From: Liolophura sinensis
Lineage: Eukaryota > Mollusca > Polyplacophora > Chitonida > Chitonidae
Assembly: GCF_032854445.1 (NCBI RefSeq)
Contig: NC_088295.1
Coordinates: 58,077,249 to 58,137,248, forward strand
DNA: 60,000 bases
Direction of reading: 5' to 3'
Below, piece after piece: positions 11,901-22,896 of the stretch. Every line of letters starts with the position of its first letter. The stretch's first letter is position 1. The notes beneath the pieces were generated by a model, which was not told the origin of the DNA, searched no databases, and saw only the letters and a program-made list of their open reading frames with translations. Made by a program: the position numbers and the translations under genes.

Positions 11901-14900
11901 GGATGGTTTTGGGTTTCCCCTGGGCTCTGCCCGGTTTCCTCCCAACATAATGCTGGCTGCCGTCAAATAAGTGAAATATTCTTGAAAACAGCGTAAAACA
12001 CCAATCAAATAAATAAATAAATAAAATGAAATTAAGCACTTAAAACATAAAAAGCACATTAAACTAAAGTATTGCACTGTAAACTTGTGTTTTAGGTTGG
12101 ACCAGAGCATCCGTTCAAGACGCAGCAATTCTCAGCCAGCCGGAATAGTTTGGCCGGTTTTGTGGAACCAGCTCATGTGAATGCTTTCACATTTGAGACA
12201 CAAAGACGAACGTTTACCAGCTATGGTGAGAATGTCTTCTGGTTGATGACCCAAAATTTGACCCAAGAATTTTACTGTATTCTGTGAGTTCTGTTTACTT
12301 TAGAAAGGATTTTTGAGGTTTGTTGAGAAGGCAGCATTCCTTCCAGAAAATAAATATATTTCGATTTTAAGATATTCATCAAAATTCATTTTTGAGGCAA
12401 ATTATAAATTGATTTCTTTTTGTTCTGACATACCAGACTTTCTTCTCTCTCCTTTTTGTTGCTTTGTGGACAGACAGACAGTATTTATTGTTTTAGTCGG
12501 GTACCGTTCATAGATATCATATGCAAAGTTAAATCTGGAATTTTGTATGGTTGATATTTGAATCTCCCTGTTACGATATGAATAATGATCAGCAATATAA
12601 TGCGTAGTTAATATATAATTGCATTGATATTAAATGAAACTGTTGCATATGTATGAGTGTTTGCGCTGAATGGCACTGAAGATATGTGTTACTTCTATTT
12701 CTGATTAGGCTATGCTATGGACCCAAGTGTTGACAGTGTAGGAAATGAAAAAGTTGTTGGCGACGTAACAAAGGCAGAAGACGCAAAAGGTATTTTCTAT
12801 TTCTGAAGTTACTTGTAACTTTTTGTAAGAAAAGACTTTGATGTTTTGTCATATTTTTGAAAATGCGTCACTGATTACGTTGATGCAGTAGAGATGAATC
12901 ATTTGTTATGGTCCAGGTTGTTCAAAGCTGTAATGTATGTAGACTTATTATTGAGTTGATTTTACACGCATCTACCATGGCAGCAGGCAATATGCAAATA
13001 TCTTTCCATGGAATTTAAAATCAACTTTAGCTTAAACAGAAGACAACAAATAAATTGGCTGTAGCTACTTTGAAAGAGGTCTTGAAACAGACCTAAATTG
13101 CCACAATGATCGTTGGTAAGTCTTTAATTGACATTGTAATCTTGAAATCTTTCGACACCATGAGATACACAATGTCAGAGAAACCTGAACCCCTCGCTTA
13201 CTCGTACCCAACACTCATGGGTGCAAGTCAAAACAGCGTTTAGGTTACGTCAATGGAAACAGGGGCGTTCTTTTGTCATGGATATTATTGACGCATGGTT
13301 GGTTAAAACGTGGCAGCACTTTTGATTTTCTCAACGCTTACTTGGAATTGCAATATTTTGGTTAAGCAGCCACACAAAAATGAACAGGCATACTTTTTAA
13401 ACTCTATGTGGGATACTTTGTGGATCCATGTACATGTATACATTTGGTGTGGTTTTGTGGAACTTTTTATTCAGTGTGAATGACAGGTAGAGTACTTCGG
13501 GTTATAGTAAAAAAAAAAAATGAGTATAAAAGGCAATTTATTAAAGTTTCCAGAAATTGTCTGATCATGGAGGCTGTACTGGGTAGAATTAAAACCTCAG
13601 CTTCACAGATACATTGTGATAATTACAATGCTGTTAATTTTGAAAGGTCTGACGGTCTTTGAAGCGTCAAAAGACCGACCTGGAGATAAGAGGAAGAGGC
13701 TGAAGAATCCTGATGCCAGTGACATTGAGGGTTACCTGGGGCCTTGGGGCAAGTTTGTGGATGAGAAAACTACAATGAAACCAGATGAGGTAAAGATACT
13801 AATGGTTAATAACCCAAGATTTCGCCTACAATTAAGTTGAACATTTTTACCCAATTCTAAGTGCTCTGCTGATCTTAAAAAGAATGATTTTGAAGTTTGT
13901 TTGGAAGTTAATGTCATGTCCCCCTGGGAAAATGTTTCAGCATGAAATGTAAGAATTTACTACATTTATTTGCATGTAAAACACACTCTTGGGGGCAAAA
14001 TGTTAGGTCATTTACTGAAGATGAAATATTGCTTTGTAAAATGAATATCAGGGTCATTTCCTTGACTCTGACTCTGTAAAGTTTAAAGAGTTGGTGAGCA
14101 GGATCAGGTTCTGAGATGTTAGGAAATGCAACTGCAACCATGTAGCCCATGGTTTGTGGGTTCAAAGCCATCCTTGGAAAGGGAATTTCTAAATTTACCA
14201 GCTCTTGTTGTTTGTGGTGTTGGGGGGGGGGATCATGGTGGCTCTTAGCAGTCGACGATTCTGCATAATCTGCATAAGTGTGAAGAATACACACTGGGAA
14301 AGTTTGTGAGTAACTTGCCAGAGGGTAGTGGTTTACTACCAGCTCTCTGCTTCCTCTTCCAATAAAGTTCACTGCTGTCATATGAATGAAAATTTTTGGA
14401 ACATAGTGTAGAAGTAAAAGTAAGAGTGCTCTCAAAACAAGTCTTCATCACTGAAAATTTGATTGTTTTCTTCCAAAATTATCAATGTTTAACACATGTG
14501 TGTGATTTTCTTGACTTCTTTTAAGGGAATACTGTACATTTGAATTGTTTTTGTAATATAACAGGAACAAAAGAAAGAGCTTGATGAAATCTTGGCAAAG
14601 AGAAGTAAAACAAGCAAACAAGTGGAGGAGAAGCCTGCTGAGGAGAAAACCACTTTACACAGTAAGTACTACAACGAGGTCTAGTTTCCTGCGGTGTAGT
14701 ACTACAATTAGGTTAATAAAATCCTGAATACATAGGAAGGCCTACATTACATTGTAAGGGTACATGGAAAAGTTCCCTATGGTGTAGTACTACAGCCAGG
14801 TTAATAAAGTCCTGAATACATAGGAAGGCCTACATTACACTGTAAGGGCACATGGAAAAGTTTCCTGTGGTGTTGTACTACAGCCAGGTTAATAAAGTCC

Positions 14901-17900
14901 TGAATACATAGGAAGGCCTACATTACACTGTAAGGGTACATGGAAAAGTTCCCTATGGTGTAGTACTACGGCCAGGTTAATAAAGTCCTGAATACATAGG
15001 AAGGACTACATTACACTGTAAGGGCACATGGAAAAGTTTCCTGTGGTGTAGTACTGCAGCCAGGTTAAAACCTGGATACACAGTACACTATACAATATAC
15101 AGTACTAGACACAAATACACATGACGAATTTGCCTTACACAGTAAGGTTACCAAGAATGGTATGGAACATTTATTAATATTCTTAACACATGAAATTCTG
15201 ATGAATTAGCTTTTGTTAGCACATTACACTGGCATGAGCAGAGATTAACTTACTAACACAGCATGGTAGTGTTTACCTAGAAATACATCAAACACATTCT
15301 TAATTTCTGAAGTGACGTAAAAACTACAAATTTACTGTACAGTCTCATGAAGATTTCACCATTTCTATCTTCCCAGTTAAAGATGCCTACGACTACCAAG
15401 GCAGATCATTCCTGCATATTCCTCAGGATGTTGGTGTTAACCTGAAGTCTGAGGATCCTCCTGAGAAGTGCTTCCTGCCTAAAAAGCTCATCCACACCTG
15501 GTCAGGGCACACTAAAGGAGTGGCAGCCATACGCTGGTTCCCCGGGTCTGCACATCTACTGCTCTCTTGTAGTATGGACTCCAAGATAAAGGTGGGTTTT
15601 CTCAGGAGTAGCTACAATGAGGTAGACTTTTCCTGTGCAAGAAGTTTTAGCTGTCTTGAAGTGACGCCGAGTTTATTAAGGTTTCCACTGTTTTTACTGT
15701 GATTCACTTTTTCTATAGATTTTCCAAAGATGGTGTCTAAATAAGATTTATACCTTCAAGTCCTGGTACATGTAGAAAGATAGAATGCTTTTATAAATGC
15801 ATTTCATAATGAAATACAAACACAGGTTATGCAGATGCATTCTTTCACTGTCCAAAGACATGTAATTTCAAACATTTCAGAAATTCTATTCTAAAATAGT
15901 AGTTGCATGTAGTGAAATTATAGTTGCATCATTATTTTTCTTAGCAAGTTTTCATATTGACATGTTTTGATGTCCTGTAGATCTGGGAAGTGTATAATGA
16001 CAGGCGATGTGTTCGCACATATCTGGGTCATAAGCAAGCTGTCAGAGATGTCAGTTTCAACAATGACGGCAAGCAGTTCCTCAGCTGTGGCTACGACAGA
16101 TATTGTAAATTATGGGATACAGAAACAGGTATTTATTAATTAAACAAGTTCTCATCTAGAAACAAGAGCTCTTGCTGGCTGATCTATCTAATGGGATCTT
16201 CTTAGAGATGATTATCCCGTGATCGGTGATATCATGTTCGATCCTGGCTCTGGATGGCATGAGTGCAGCCTTAAGTCAAGATACGGCAAATGTGATAGTT
16301 TTCCTTGTTGGTGACTGACGCCTCCAGATCCCTGTTCACATTAGTTTCACAGGATTTCACGTGGATCTGCCAGGTTTCCATTGAAAACTAACCTAACCAC
16401 TGCCTTGTGAGCGAAAAATTCTTCTGTTCTGTTTTAAATAAAACTATGATAATCCATGTTTATTAATGGGTAATATCTTACGGGTTCTGCTTGGTCTCCT
16501 CCCACCATGATGCTGGCCACCAGCGTATAAGTGAAATATTCCTGAGTATGGCGCTAAACGTAAAACACCCATCAAATAAATAAATAAATGAATTAATATC
16601 TAATACAATTCTTCTAATTTTTAGGACAGATGGTAATAGTGTTAAGAGAAACAAATTACATCGATTTTTGAGAAATGTTAAGACAAACATTACTTATGTT
16701 GTTCATTAAATGAACTGACCATGTGATTAAAAAAGAAACGAAAATATTCATGTTACAGTTACATGTACGTTGAATAAAAAGAGCAGACCAGATGTCCTGA
16801 AAATAAGAAAAATGATACCTGTAAAAAAAAAAGAGGAGAAAAATAATTTAAAAATAAGACATTTTGCACGCTTGTTGGTGTAAGGTCCTTTGTCCAGAAT
16901 GGTTGTTTGCATTCAGTCATCCCATTGTTTTTATTTCTTTCTATTCCCAGGGGAATGTATATCAAGATTCACCAGCAGAAAAGTACCATACTGCGTCAAA
17001 TTTAACCCAGATGATGACAAGCAGCATTTGTTTGTAGCAGGAACATCAGACAAAAAAATTGTTTGTGTAAGTAAAGCAGTCAATCTCGGTTAAAAGACAC
17101 TTTTTTTTACATCATTAAGTCTATAAAGAATAAGCTTTTATCATAATGGGGGCCCTCTGTGGCCAAGGTGGTTAGCACGCCAGTGCAGTGCAATGACCCA
17201 GGAGTCTCTCACCAGTGTGGTCACTGTGAATTCAAGTCCAGGTTCCTCTTCGGCCGTATGTGGAAGGTCTGCCAGCAAAGCAACCTGCAGATTCTTGTTG
17301 GTTTATCCTGGGCCCTGTCTGTTTTCCTCCCACCATAATGCTGGTCGCTGTTGTATAAGTGACATATACTTGAGTACGGTGTAAAAGACCAATGAAATAA
17401 ATAAATGTATCATAAAATGTTGCTTACACGAGAAATTTTTCCCAAGGAGTGTAAAGGAAAAATTAATTGTTAATTGAAGGGAGATAAATACAGTGTGTTG
17501 CAATAACCCACCACTGTGAGTTATTGCCCTTGATCCGATGTATGCGGACATTATTCGTGCATGTGTGTTTCTTGTTTACTTAGTGGGACACTCGCACAGG
17601 GGAAGTGGTACAGGAATATGACAGACATCTGGGGGCAGTGAACACTATCACGTTTGTTGACCAAAACAGGAGATTTGTCACGACGTCTGATGATAAGAGT
17701 TTGAGAGTTTGGGAATGGTGAGATTCATCTTACATTAAACCAGTCATCTTACATTAAACCAATCATCTTACATTAAACCAGTCATCTTGCATTAAACCTT
17801 CTCATTCAGCTAAAGCATTCTTTTCATCACAGCCAATCTTTCCATGACCAGTGAGATTGCAGGCAAACAAATCCAATTCCCTCAAGTTTGGTTGTGGCTT

Positions 17901-20900
17901 AGTCAGTTGGTTTGTTAGGTACATGTTGAAGTAAAGCAGTTTTTGGGGGGGCACTGCAGTAATAAACTTGACTGCCATCTTATACATGTTTGTGATAAAT
18001 TGAGTATGGCACTAAATAGTTATCAAATAAATAAACAATTAAAAGCTGAATAGCAAGGAGGGAAGTAAGTTTTTATTCATATTTGCAATTTTGGTTAATT
18101 AAGATGTGTTTATAACAAATTAATGAAATAACAACAACACAGTAACACGGTGGAGAAATGCTATCCTCTGTTGTTATCTCTGATATTTTATCTTGTTGGG
18201 TATTTTGGTGGGGCGTTGGGAATTATTTCATCTTAGATCGTCTCAGGTTTACTTGAATGATTTATTTCTTATACAAATCAGTTTACATAGCAGATGTAAT
18301 ATTATTGTCACCTTTGTTGACTGATTGAAAGACAGTACTTATACTCAACTTCAAACTATTGTCTTTTTTGTCTGCATTTCATAATATAAGCCAGTTATGC
18401 TGTAAAAAGTTCAAATGTGCTGCTTTTCTGTTTCAGGGACATACCTGTTGATTTTAAGTACATTGCTGACCCGAGTATGCACTCCATGCCTGCTGTCACT
18501 CTTTCCCACAATGGTACGGTTATTACATCAGATTAAAATTTGCATATTACGAAAGAAGGACCAGTAATTTGAAAATCTTGTAAAGTATTGAAATAAATGA
18601 AGAATACAGTGTATAAAAACAGACCATGGAAGTCAGGCTTTGTAATTTACATAAATTCTGGATTTCAAAAAAAGATGTGAAAAAACACTTTGAAAAAGGA
18701 ATGAAATGCAGTTTGTGTAATGGTGAGGCAGCCTATTATATTGCTCTGTGTTTCTCTTTATGTTCCTCTGATGAAGAATCATTTAAGTATGGTAGTGCGT
18801 TTGACATTCCAAAATGCCCTTTTTATATTAGTGACATTTGAGAAATTGCTTAAATAAAATACATGTATTATGAAGTAGACAGTTTCTTTAAAAATAATCC
18901 TGCTGTACAGATAAGGCAGCAAGCACTCAACCACATGCTCTCTTCTCCACAGGAAAGTGGTTGGCCTGCCAATCCATGGATAACCAAATCTGCATATTTA
19001 ATGTCCTAAACAGATTCAAATTTATGAGAAAAAAGCGATTCACAGGGCATATGGTAAGTGAAAAAAGGGAAACAGAAAGTAAACATTGATATTTCAGCTT
19101 AATATTTCTTTGTAAGATGGTGTTAAGCTTTGACTGCAGTGACAGTGTGGTTTTCAGGCGTTCAAGATAATACTTTCAACTTAGAAAATTTATGAAATTC
19201 AAGCACGTAAACATTATTCGCAAGTTGAAGATTAGCATTACTACGTAAGTATGACCATCTTTGAATTGTGCTTCTGTATTTGTCCCTGTTGTCTTTAACA
19301 CCTCCGTCTTTGTCTTAGTCATGTTAGACATGTAATTTTAAAAGAACATGTTTTAGTATATGTTGTCACTATATGGAACTGAAGAAAGTTATACTCCCAG
19401 GGCATTTCTATGCATTTTTAGTTTCACTAAGAATTTTATATAATTGTAATTCTTTAACCTTTTTGTATGTTTCGCAAGGTATTGTTTCAAGTATATTTTG
19501 AAGTCATTATTCTGTGTTGACTGATAAAATTGTGCCCTTTGTGAAGCCCTGAAACTGGCACATCCAACGAGTGTATAAATTGCACTGAAAATTACTCTTT
19601 CGTATGCAAAATGGTTGAGGAATTTAGGTAACCTAATGATGCATGTGTGGTTATTCAATGAAAGTTATCTCAGAGTTATGCACTGGCCTGTGAAAATATA
19701 AGTGATTTGTTGTTTTCTTTGATTTTCTTTGATTTTCTTTCACCAGTTTACCTAACAAGTGCAAAGTGTTTATTTTTGAAATGATAACATGGGCCTTTTA
19801 TAACAGTGCATTAATTCTTTACAGGTGGCTGGTTACGCATGCACAGTGGACTTTTCCCCAGATATGAGGTACGTAAATGAATAATGAAGGTATAACACCT
19901 TTGTTTGACAGATAATTTCTTATCATTGTGGCTATAATTACATGTAGTTTCCTGCACTTTTATGACATGATTTTAATTCTATACGTGGAATAACTGGAGA
20001 GTTCTGTTGAGTTTAGAAAGGTGTTTTGAGCTTTGCTTGGAACACAAGACGATATTCTACTGGAAAATTATAAGTTTCAGCAGCAAAAATAATATTTCGT
20101 GACATATATTTGCCTCTAAAAATGCACTTTTGTGGACAAAATTTTTGGTCATTTAGGGTATATACAATTTTTCTCATTTCCCTCCATGATTATGTTTTGT
20201 AGTCTACGTATACATTTCTGGACTATTTGTAATAGAAATGTTTTCTCTTGTGCAATGATGTATAGGTTTACTCATTTTTCCTTATGGGATTTTTTCTAGG
20301 GTACAGTTTTGAACCTGTGTCTAAATTAGCCATGATAAACTTATTTCTGAATTAGCATAAAAGAGCTAAGCCGGTGTCAGATCCTCTGAGTTTCAAGAGC
20401 AGGGACAAATGATAGAGATCAAGATAATCTTGAGTTATGCTGGGAAGTTGTGAAAAATTTAGTGTATTAAAACTATTACAGAGAATCGTATGGAAATGAA
20501 ATTATTCTATGGTTTAGGCAAGAATTCATGGTGTCATTCTAGCATAACTGCCTTACTTAATGTCATAACTTAACAAGGCATATTATCATGTCACACCAGA
20601 CAAATTTTACAGAAACTGACAAAAATTTTGTTTTTGAGGACTGTTTAATTCTTGGGGTGAACCAGTAGTATTCATTGTAAATTCTGTTGGAGCATTGTAT
20701 TAGATCTGGTTTATATGCTTTGTCCTTCGTACCATTTTAATGATTCCACCTGATTTGTCTTGAAACGGAAATAGTGTGTTAACAGACCTGTTTTCTTATC
20801 CGTTGTTTTGCATCTGTTTCAGTTACATTATCTCAGGTGATGCTGATGGCAAGCTGTATGTTTGGGACTGGAAAACCACAAAACTGTACACAAAGTTCAA

Positions 20901-21000
20901 GGCACATGATGATGTGTGTATTGGGGTACTGTGGCATCCCCACGAGACGTCTAAAGTAGCCACATGTGGTTGGGATGGTGTCATCAAATACTGGGACTGA
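8982..21000 (+). CDS. CDC40: Pre-mRNA-processing factor 17 (CDC40/PRP17), complete 14-exon gene
   Basis: A WD40 splicing factor of the spliceosome needed around the second catalytic step. Coding exons: 8982-9149, 10312-10395, 12096-12225, 12709-12789, 13647-13789, 14565-14661, 15377-15591, 15981-16128, 16951-17066, 17584-17717, 18437-18513, 18953-19053, 19825-19868, 20823-21000. All junctions are GT-AG and keep frame; the total is 1716 nt, giving 571 aa (human protein about 579). The N-terminus has the family start [19 protein letters not shown], then the [15 protein letters not shown] block (exon 2), [17 protein letters not shown] (exon 3), [10 protein letters not shown] (exon 5) and a charged EQKKELDEI helix (exon 6). 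The WD40 propeller runs from about residue 271 (WSGHTKGV) to the end ([11 protein letters not shown]), with [31 protein letters not shown] and HMVAGYA repeats. The ATG at 8982 was preferred over the in-frame ATG at 8949 because the family protein starts there. Nothing is broken or missing. Confidence 0.97.
10492..10715. mobile_element. MITE-like element, family M2 copy 1 (CDC40 intron 2)
   Basis: About 224 bp bounded by inverted ends CTGTATTTCAC and GTGAAATACACAG. The interior ('acattttgcttcattctgat', 'gaagtttgattaatt', 'tcagaaaaacttaag') recurs at 21997-22217 and 29999-30200. Non-coding. Confidence 0.75.
11748..12025 (+). mobile_element. SINE family 1, full length with target-site duplication (CDC40 intron 2)
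   Basis: A complete copy from 'gggggcctctgtggctcag' to the AATAAATAAATA tail. It is flanked by the 12-bp direct repeat ATGAAATTAAGC at 11736-11747 and 12026-12037, a clean target-site duplication. This supports a fairly recent insertion in the sense orientation of CDC40. Confidence 0.95.
14090..14415 (+). mobile_element. Ancient tRNA-like SINE in CDC40 intron 5
   Basis: B-box-like 'gggttcaaagccatc' near the left, and a 3' part aligning loosely with the family 1 tail ('ctgctgtcatatgaatgaaa', then a 'tcttgagtacggcgta'-like block). It contains a G-run at about 14222. The 173-codon antisense open frame here (13914-14435) is an artefact of this element. Confidence 0.5.
14664..15070 (+). repeat. 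88-bp minisatellite, about 4.4 units, in CDC40 intron 6
   Basis: Successive units share 'ggtgtagtactac', 'ggttaataaa', 'cctgaatacataggaagg', 'cctacattacactgtaagg' and 'catggaaaag'. Later units are more alike than the first, as expected from recent expansion. The array begins immediately after the exon 6 splice donor (14662), so the intron start itself resembles the repeat ('agtaagtactacaacgagg'). Confidence 0.9.
16190..16440 (+). mobile_element. Possible tRNA-derived SINE (other family), CDC40 intron 8
   Basis: B-box-like 'tgttcgatcctggctctgg' with a downstream body lacking coding potential. No tail repeat or target-site duplication was identified, so this is tentative. Confidence 0.35.
16480..16590 (+). 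mobile_element. SINE family 1, 5'-truncated (CDC40 intron 8)
   Basis: Only the 3' third remains: 'ctcccaccatgatgctggcc', 'gtataagtgaaatattcctg' and the (AAAT)n tail. Confidence 0.85.
17148..17407 (+). mobile_element. SINE family 1, full length (CDC40 intron 9)
   Basis: A complete head-to-tail copy with minor internal deletions. The flanks 'tatcataatg' and 'tatcataaaatg' look like an imperfect target-site duplication. Confidence 0.9.
17723..17797 (+). repeat. 19-bp tandem repeat, 4 units, next to the CDC40 exon 10 donor
   Basis: Four copies of TCATCTTACATTAAACCAG with one or two substitutions, starting about 6 bp inside intron 10. Confidence 0.9.
17999..18040 (+). mobile_element. SINE family 1 tail remnant
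   Basis: Short remnant 'ttgagtatggcactaaatag' followed by 'tatcaaataaataaac', matching the 3' end of the SINE. Confidence 0.6.
19445..19631. mobile_element. MITE-like element, family M1 copy 4 (CDC40 intron 12)
   Basis: Starts TTGTAATTCTTTAACCTTTTT and ends 'aaaatggttgaggaatttagg', the inverted counterpart. The interior 'gtgaagccctgaaactgg' and 'aaattgcactgaaaattactctttcg' match the copies near 1.5 and 2.5 kb. Confidence 0.75.
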
Positions 21001-21154
21001 GTGTCACGCTGGTTAAGCCCAAATTGCATGGGACAGTCAAAATGGAAACAGAGACATCTCTATAGCAATATGACTTACAGACCTCCTCTCATCATGTACT
21101 GTGAGTCACAGGGCATGTATATATGCATATGTGCTATGATTGCCAGAAGCAAAG

Positions 21155-21425
21155 GGAGATTTAGCTCAGTGACTAAGGTATGGGACTCCAAACCACGAGG
21201 CATACAAGTTAAACCTCTCCTGGCCTGGGAGAGGGAATATGTAGATTCCCATTCAGTCCCTGGTCACAGGAGGTCAAGGTGACACGAATAGGTTGACGGC
21301 GACTGTAGGGGTGTTAGCACCATCCTAAGGCAGCTTGTCTGTACATGATGACAGCTTGTCAAACAGATATTCATCATATAATTTGAAATATTCTTGAACG
21401 TGGGGTTAATCAATAATCAACCAAT
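21155..21425 (+). mobile_element. tRNA-derived SINE, a third family, just downstream of CDC40
   Basis: The head resembles a tRNA ('gatttagctcagtgactaagg', then 'caagttaaacctctcc'). The body is unlike family 1, but the 3' end has 'aaatattcttgaacgtgggg' followed by 'aatcaataatcaaccaatc', so it shares a LINE-recognition-type tail. It lies 155 bp after the CDC40 stop codon and so may be in the 3' UTR. Confidence 0.6.
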
Positions 21426-21663
21426 CAGGACCAAGTGAAGAATGTGCCTATTGAAGCTTGCATCATGTCATCAAGGAACATTGATGGTGAAGTTTCATGT
21501 CATCAAAAACAGATGCTGACAGATTAAGGATTTGTACCTTTGTCATCATGAAAATCACTGTAGTCATGTAGAATACATGCATATGTATATGTGTCATTGT
21601 AATGGAAAGGACCTTGTGGTCTCAATTACATGATTGTACTGTATGTTTATGGGTGGGGGGGTG

Positions 21664-21930
21664 GGGGGCCTCCGTGGCTCAGTTGGTTAGCGTTCTAGCA
21701 CAGTGCAATGACCCAGGAGCCTCTCACCAATGCGGTCGCTGTGAGTTCAAGTGCAGCTCATGCTGGCTTCCTCTCCGGCCATAAGTGGGAAGCTCTACCA
21801 GCAACCTGCTGATGGTCATGGGTTTCCCCCGGCCTCTGCCCGCTTTCCGCCCACCATAATGCTGGCCGCCGTTGTATAAGTGGAATATTTGTACGGCGTA
21901 AACCTGCAATCAAATAAATAAATAAATAAA
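21664..21930 (+). mobile_element. SINE family 1, full length, contains the left edge of duplication unit A
   Basis: Complete from 'ggggcctccgtggctcag' to an (AAAT)n tail, with a small deletion near 'gtacggcgta'. The second duplicated unit begins at 29705 at the position equivalent to about 21706 in this SINE, so the duplication breakpoint lies inside it. Confidence 0.9.
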
Positions 21931-21996
21931 TATATATTTATACTCAGCTGAAACTGCCCCTTGCTGACCCATAAAACCAATCACCATCATCATGTG

Positions 21997-22217
21997 CTGT
22001 ATTTCACCAAAAGTTTAGCTTTTTTTTAAAAGTGAAACATTTTGCTTGATTCTTATCCATTCACCTTATAGCTCCACTCCAGAAAAATTTGTTTGCGAAG
22101 TTTGATTTATTTCTTATCAGAAAAAAACTTAAGGACTGCCGTCAAGAATATAATTTTATAAGCTCCATGTGCTTTTGAAAGTGCATTTTTATAGGCCAAA
22201 ATTTAGCTGAAATATAG
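21997..22217. mobile_element. MITE-like element, family M2 copy 2
   Basis: Left end CTGTATTTCACC; right end 'gctgaaatatag'. The interior 'gaagtttgatttatttcttatcag' region matches the copy in CDC40 intron 2. Confidence 0.7.
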
Positions 22218-22704
22218 TGAGAAAATTTCTCCTTATTCTGACATAAGTGAAATTGGTACAGATAGAAAGGGTTGTACCAGTCCTTTGTCATCCTGGATGA
22301 GATTCCCTGTTGCGTTCAGACCACAGAGTGCATGATACTTGAGAAGTTGAGAATATTGTATACCAGGTCACATTAAAGTCCAGTCACCTCAATATTGTAC
22401 GTAGGCCTGTTTGTTTTTGTTTTGTTTTGTTTTTTACTCTGTACAAAGTGTAAATAAACCAAGTAAATGTTACCTCTTTTTCACTGTTTTGGGCATCAAG
22501 GGTACCAATTCCATAGTGTCAACTTTGACTACAGCTATGGAGGAGATTTTGGGCAAGAAATTTATATTCGCTGTTGAAATCAAATTTTCTGTATTTAACA
22601 AAAATAGCTCAAATTTTTGCCTTTACTAAATAATTTAGTACCTTCCTGTATTATTTACAGTTTTAAATGATTCCAAAGTTAAAAAAAAAAATAAAATGCG
22701 ACCA

Positions 22705-22896
22705 ACTTTGGAGAAAACCGGACAGAGCCCTGGGGAACCCTCTACCATCCACATGTTGCTGGAATACCTTCCCACGCACGGCCGGAGAGGAAGCCAGAAT
22801 GAGCTGGCATTGAACTCACAGTGATCGCATTGGTTGGAGGCTGTGGGGTCATTGCGCTGCGCTGGCGTGCTAACCACCTTGGCTACGACGCCCCCT
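22705..22896 (-). mobile_element. SINE family 1 (diverged), 3'-truncated, minus orientation, unit A
   Basis: On the minus strand it runs from 'gggggcgtcgtagccaagg' through a B box in 'gagttcaatgcc' to 'tctccaaag'. The orthologous copy in unit B at 31014-31276 still has the 3' end, so this copy lost its tail after the duplication. Confidence 0.85.

Noticed and set aside
11808-12128. 106-codon minus-strand open frame ending ...[10 protein letters not shown], and many similar frames elsewhere
   Set aside because: The same peptide recurs wherever the family 1 SINE occurs (3.6, 7.6, 8.0, 11.9, 21.8, 29.8, 51.3 kb); it is translation of the repeat.
13914-14435. 173-codon minus-strand open frame, one of the longest outside the recognised genes
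   Set aside because: It lies in CDC40 intron 5 across an old tRNA-like SINE, has no recognisable domain, and overlaps the G-run; most likely chance.
18626-18841. 71-codon plus-strand frame with a CxxC pair in CDC40 intron 11
   Set aside because: It is wholly intronic, AT-rich, and exons 11 and 12 join cleanly in frame without it.
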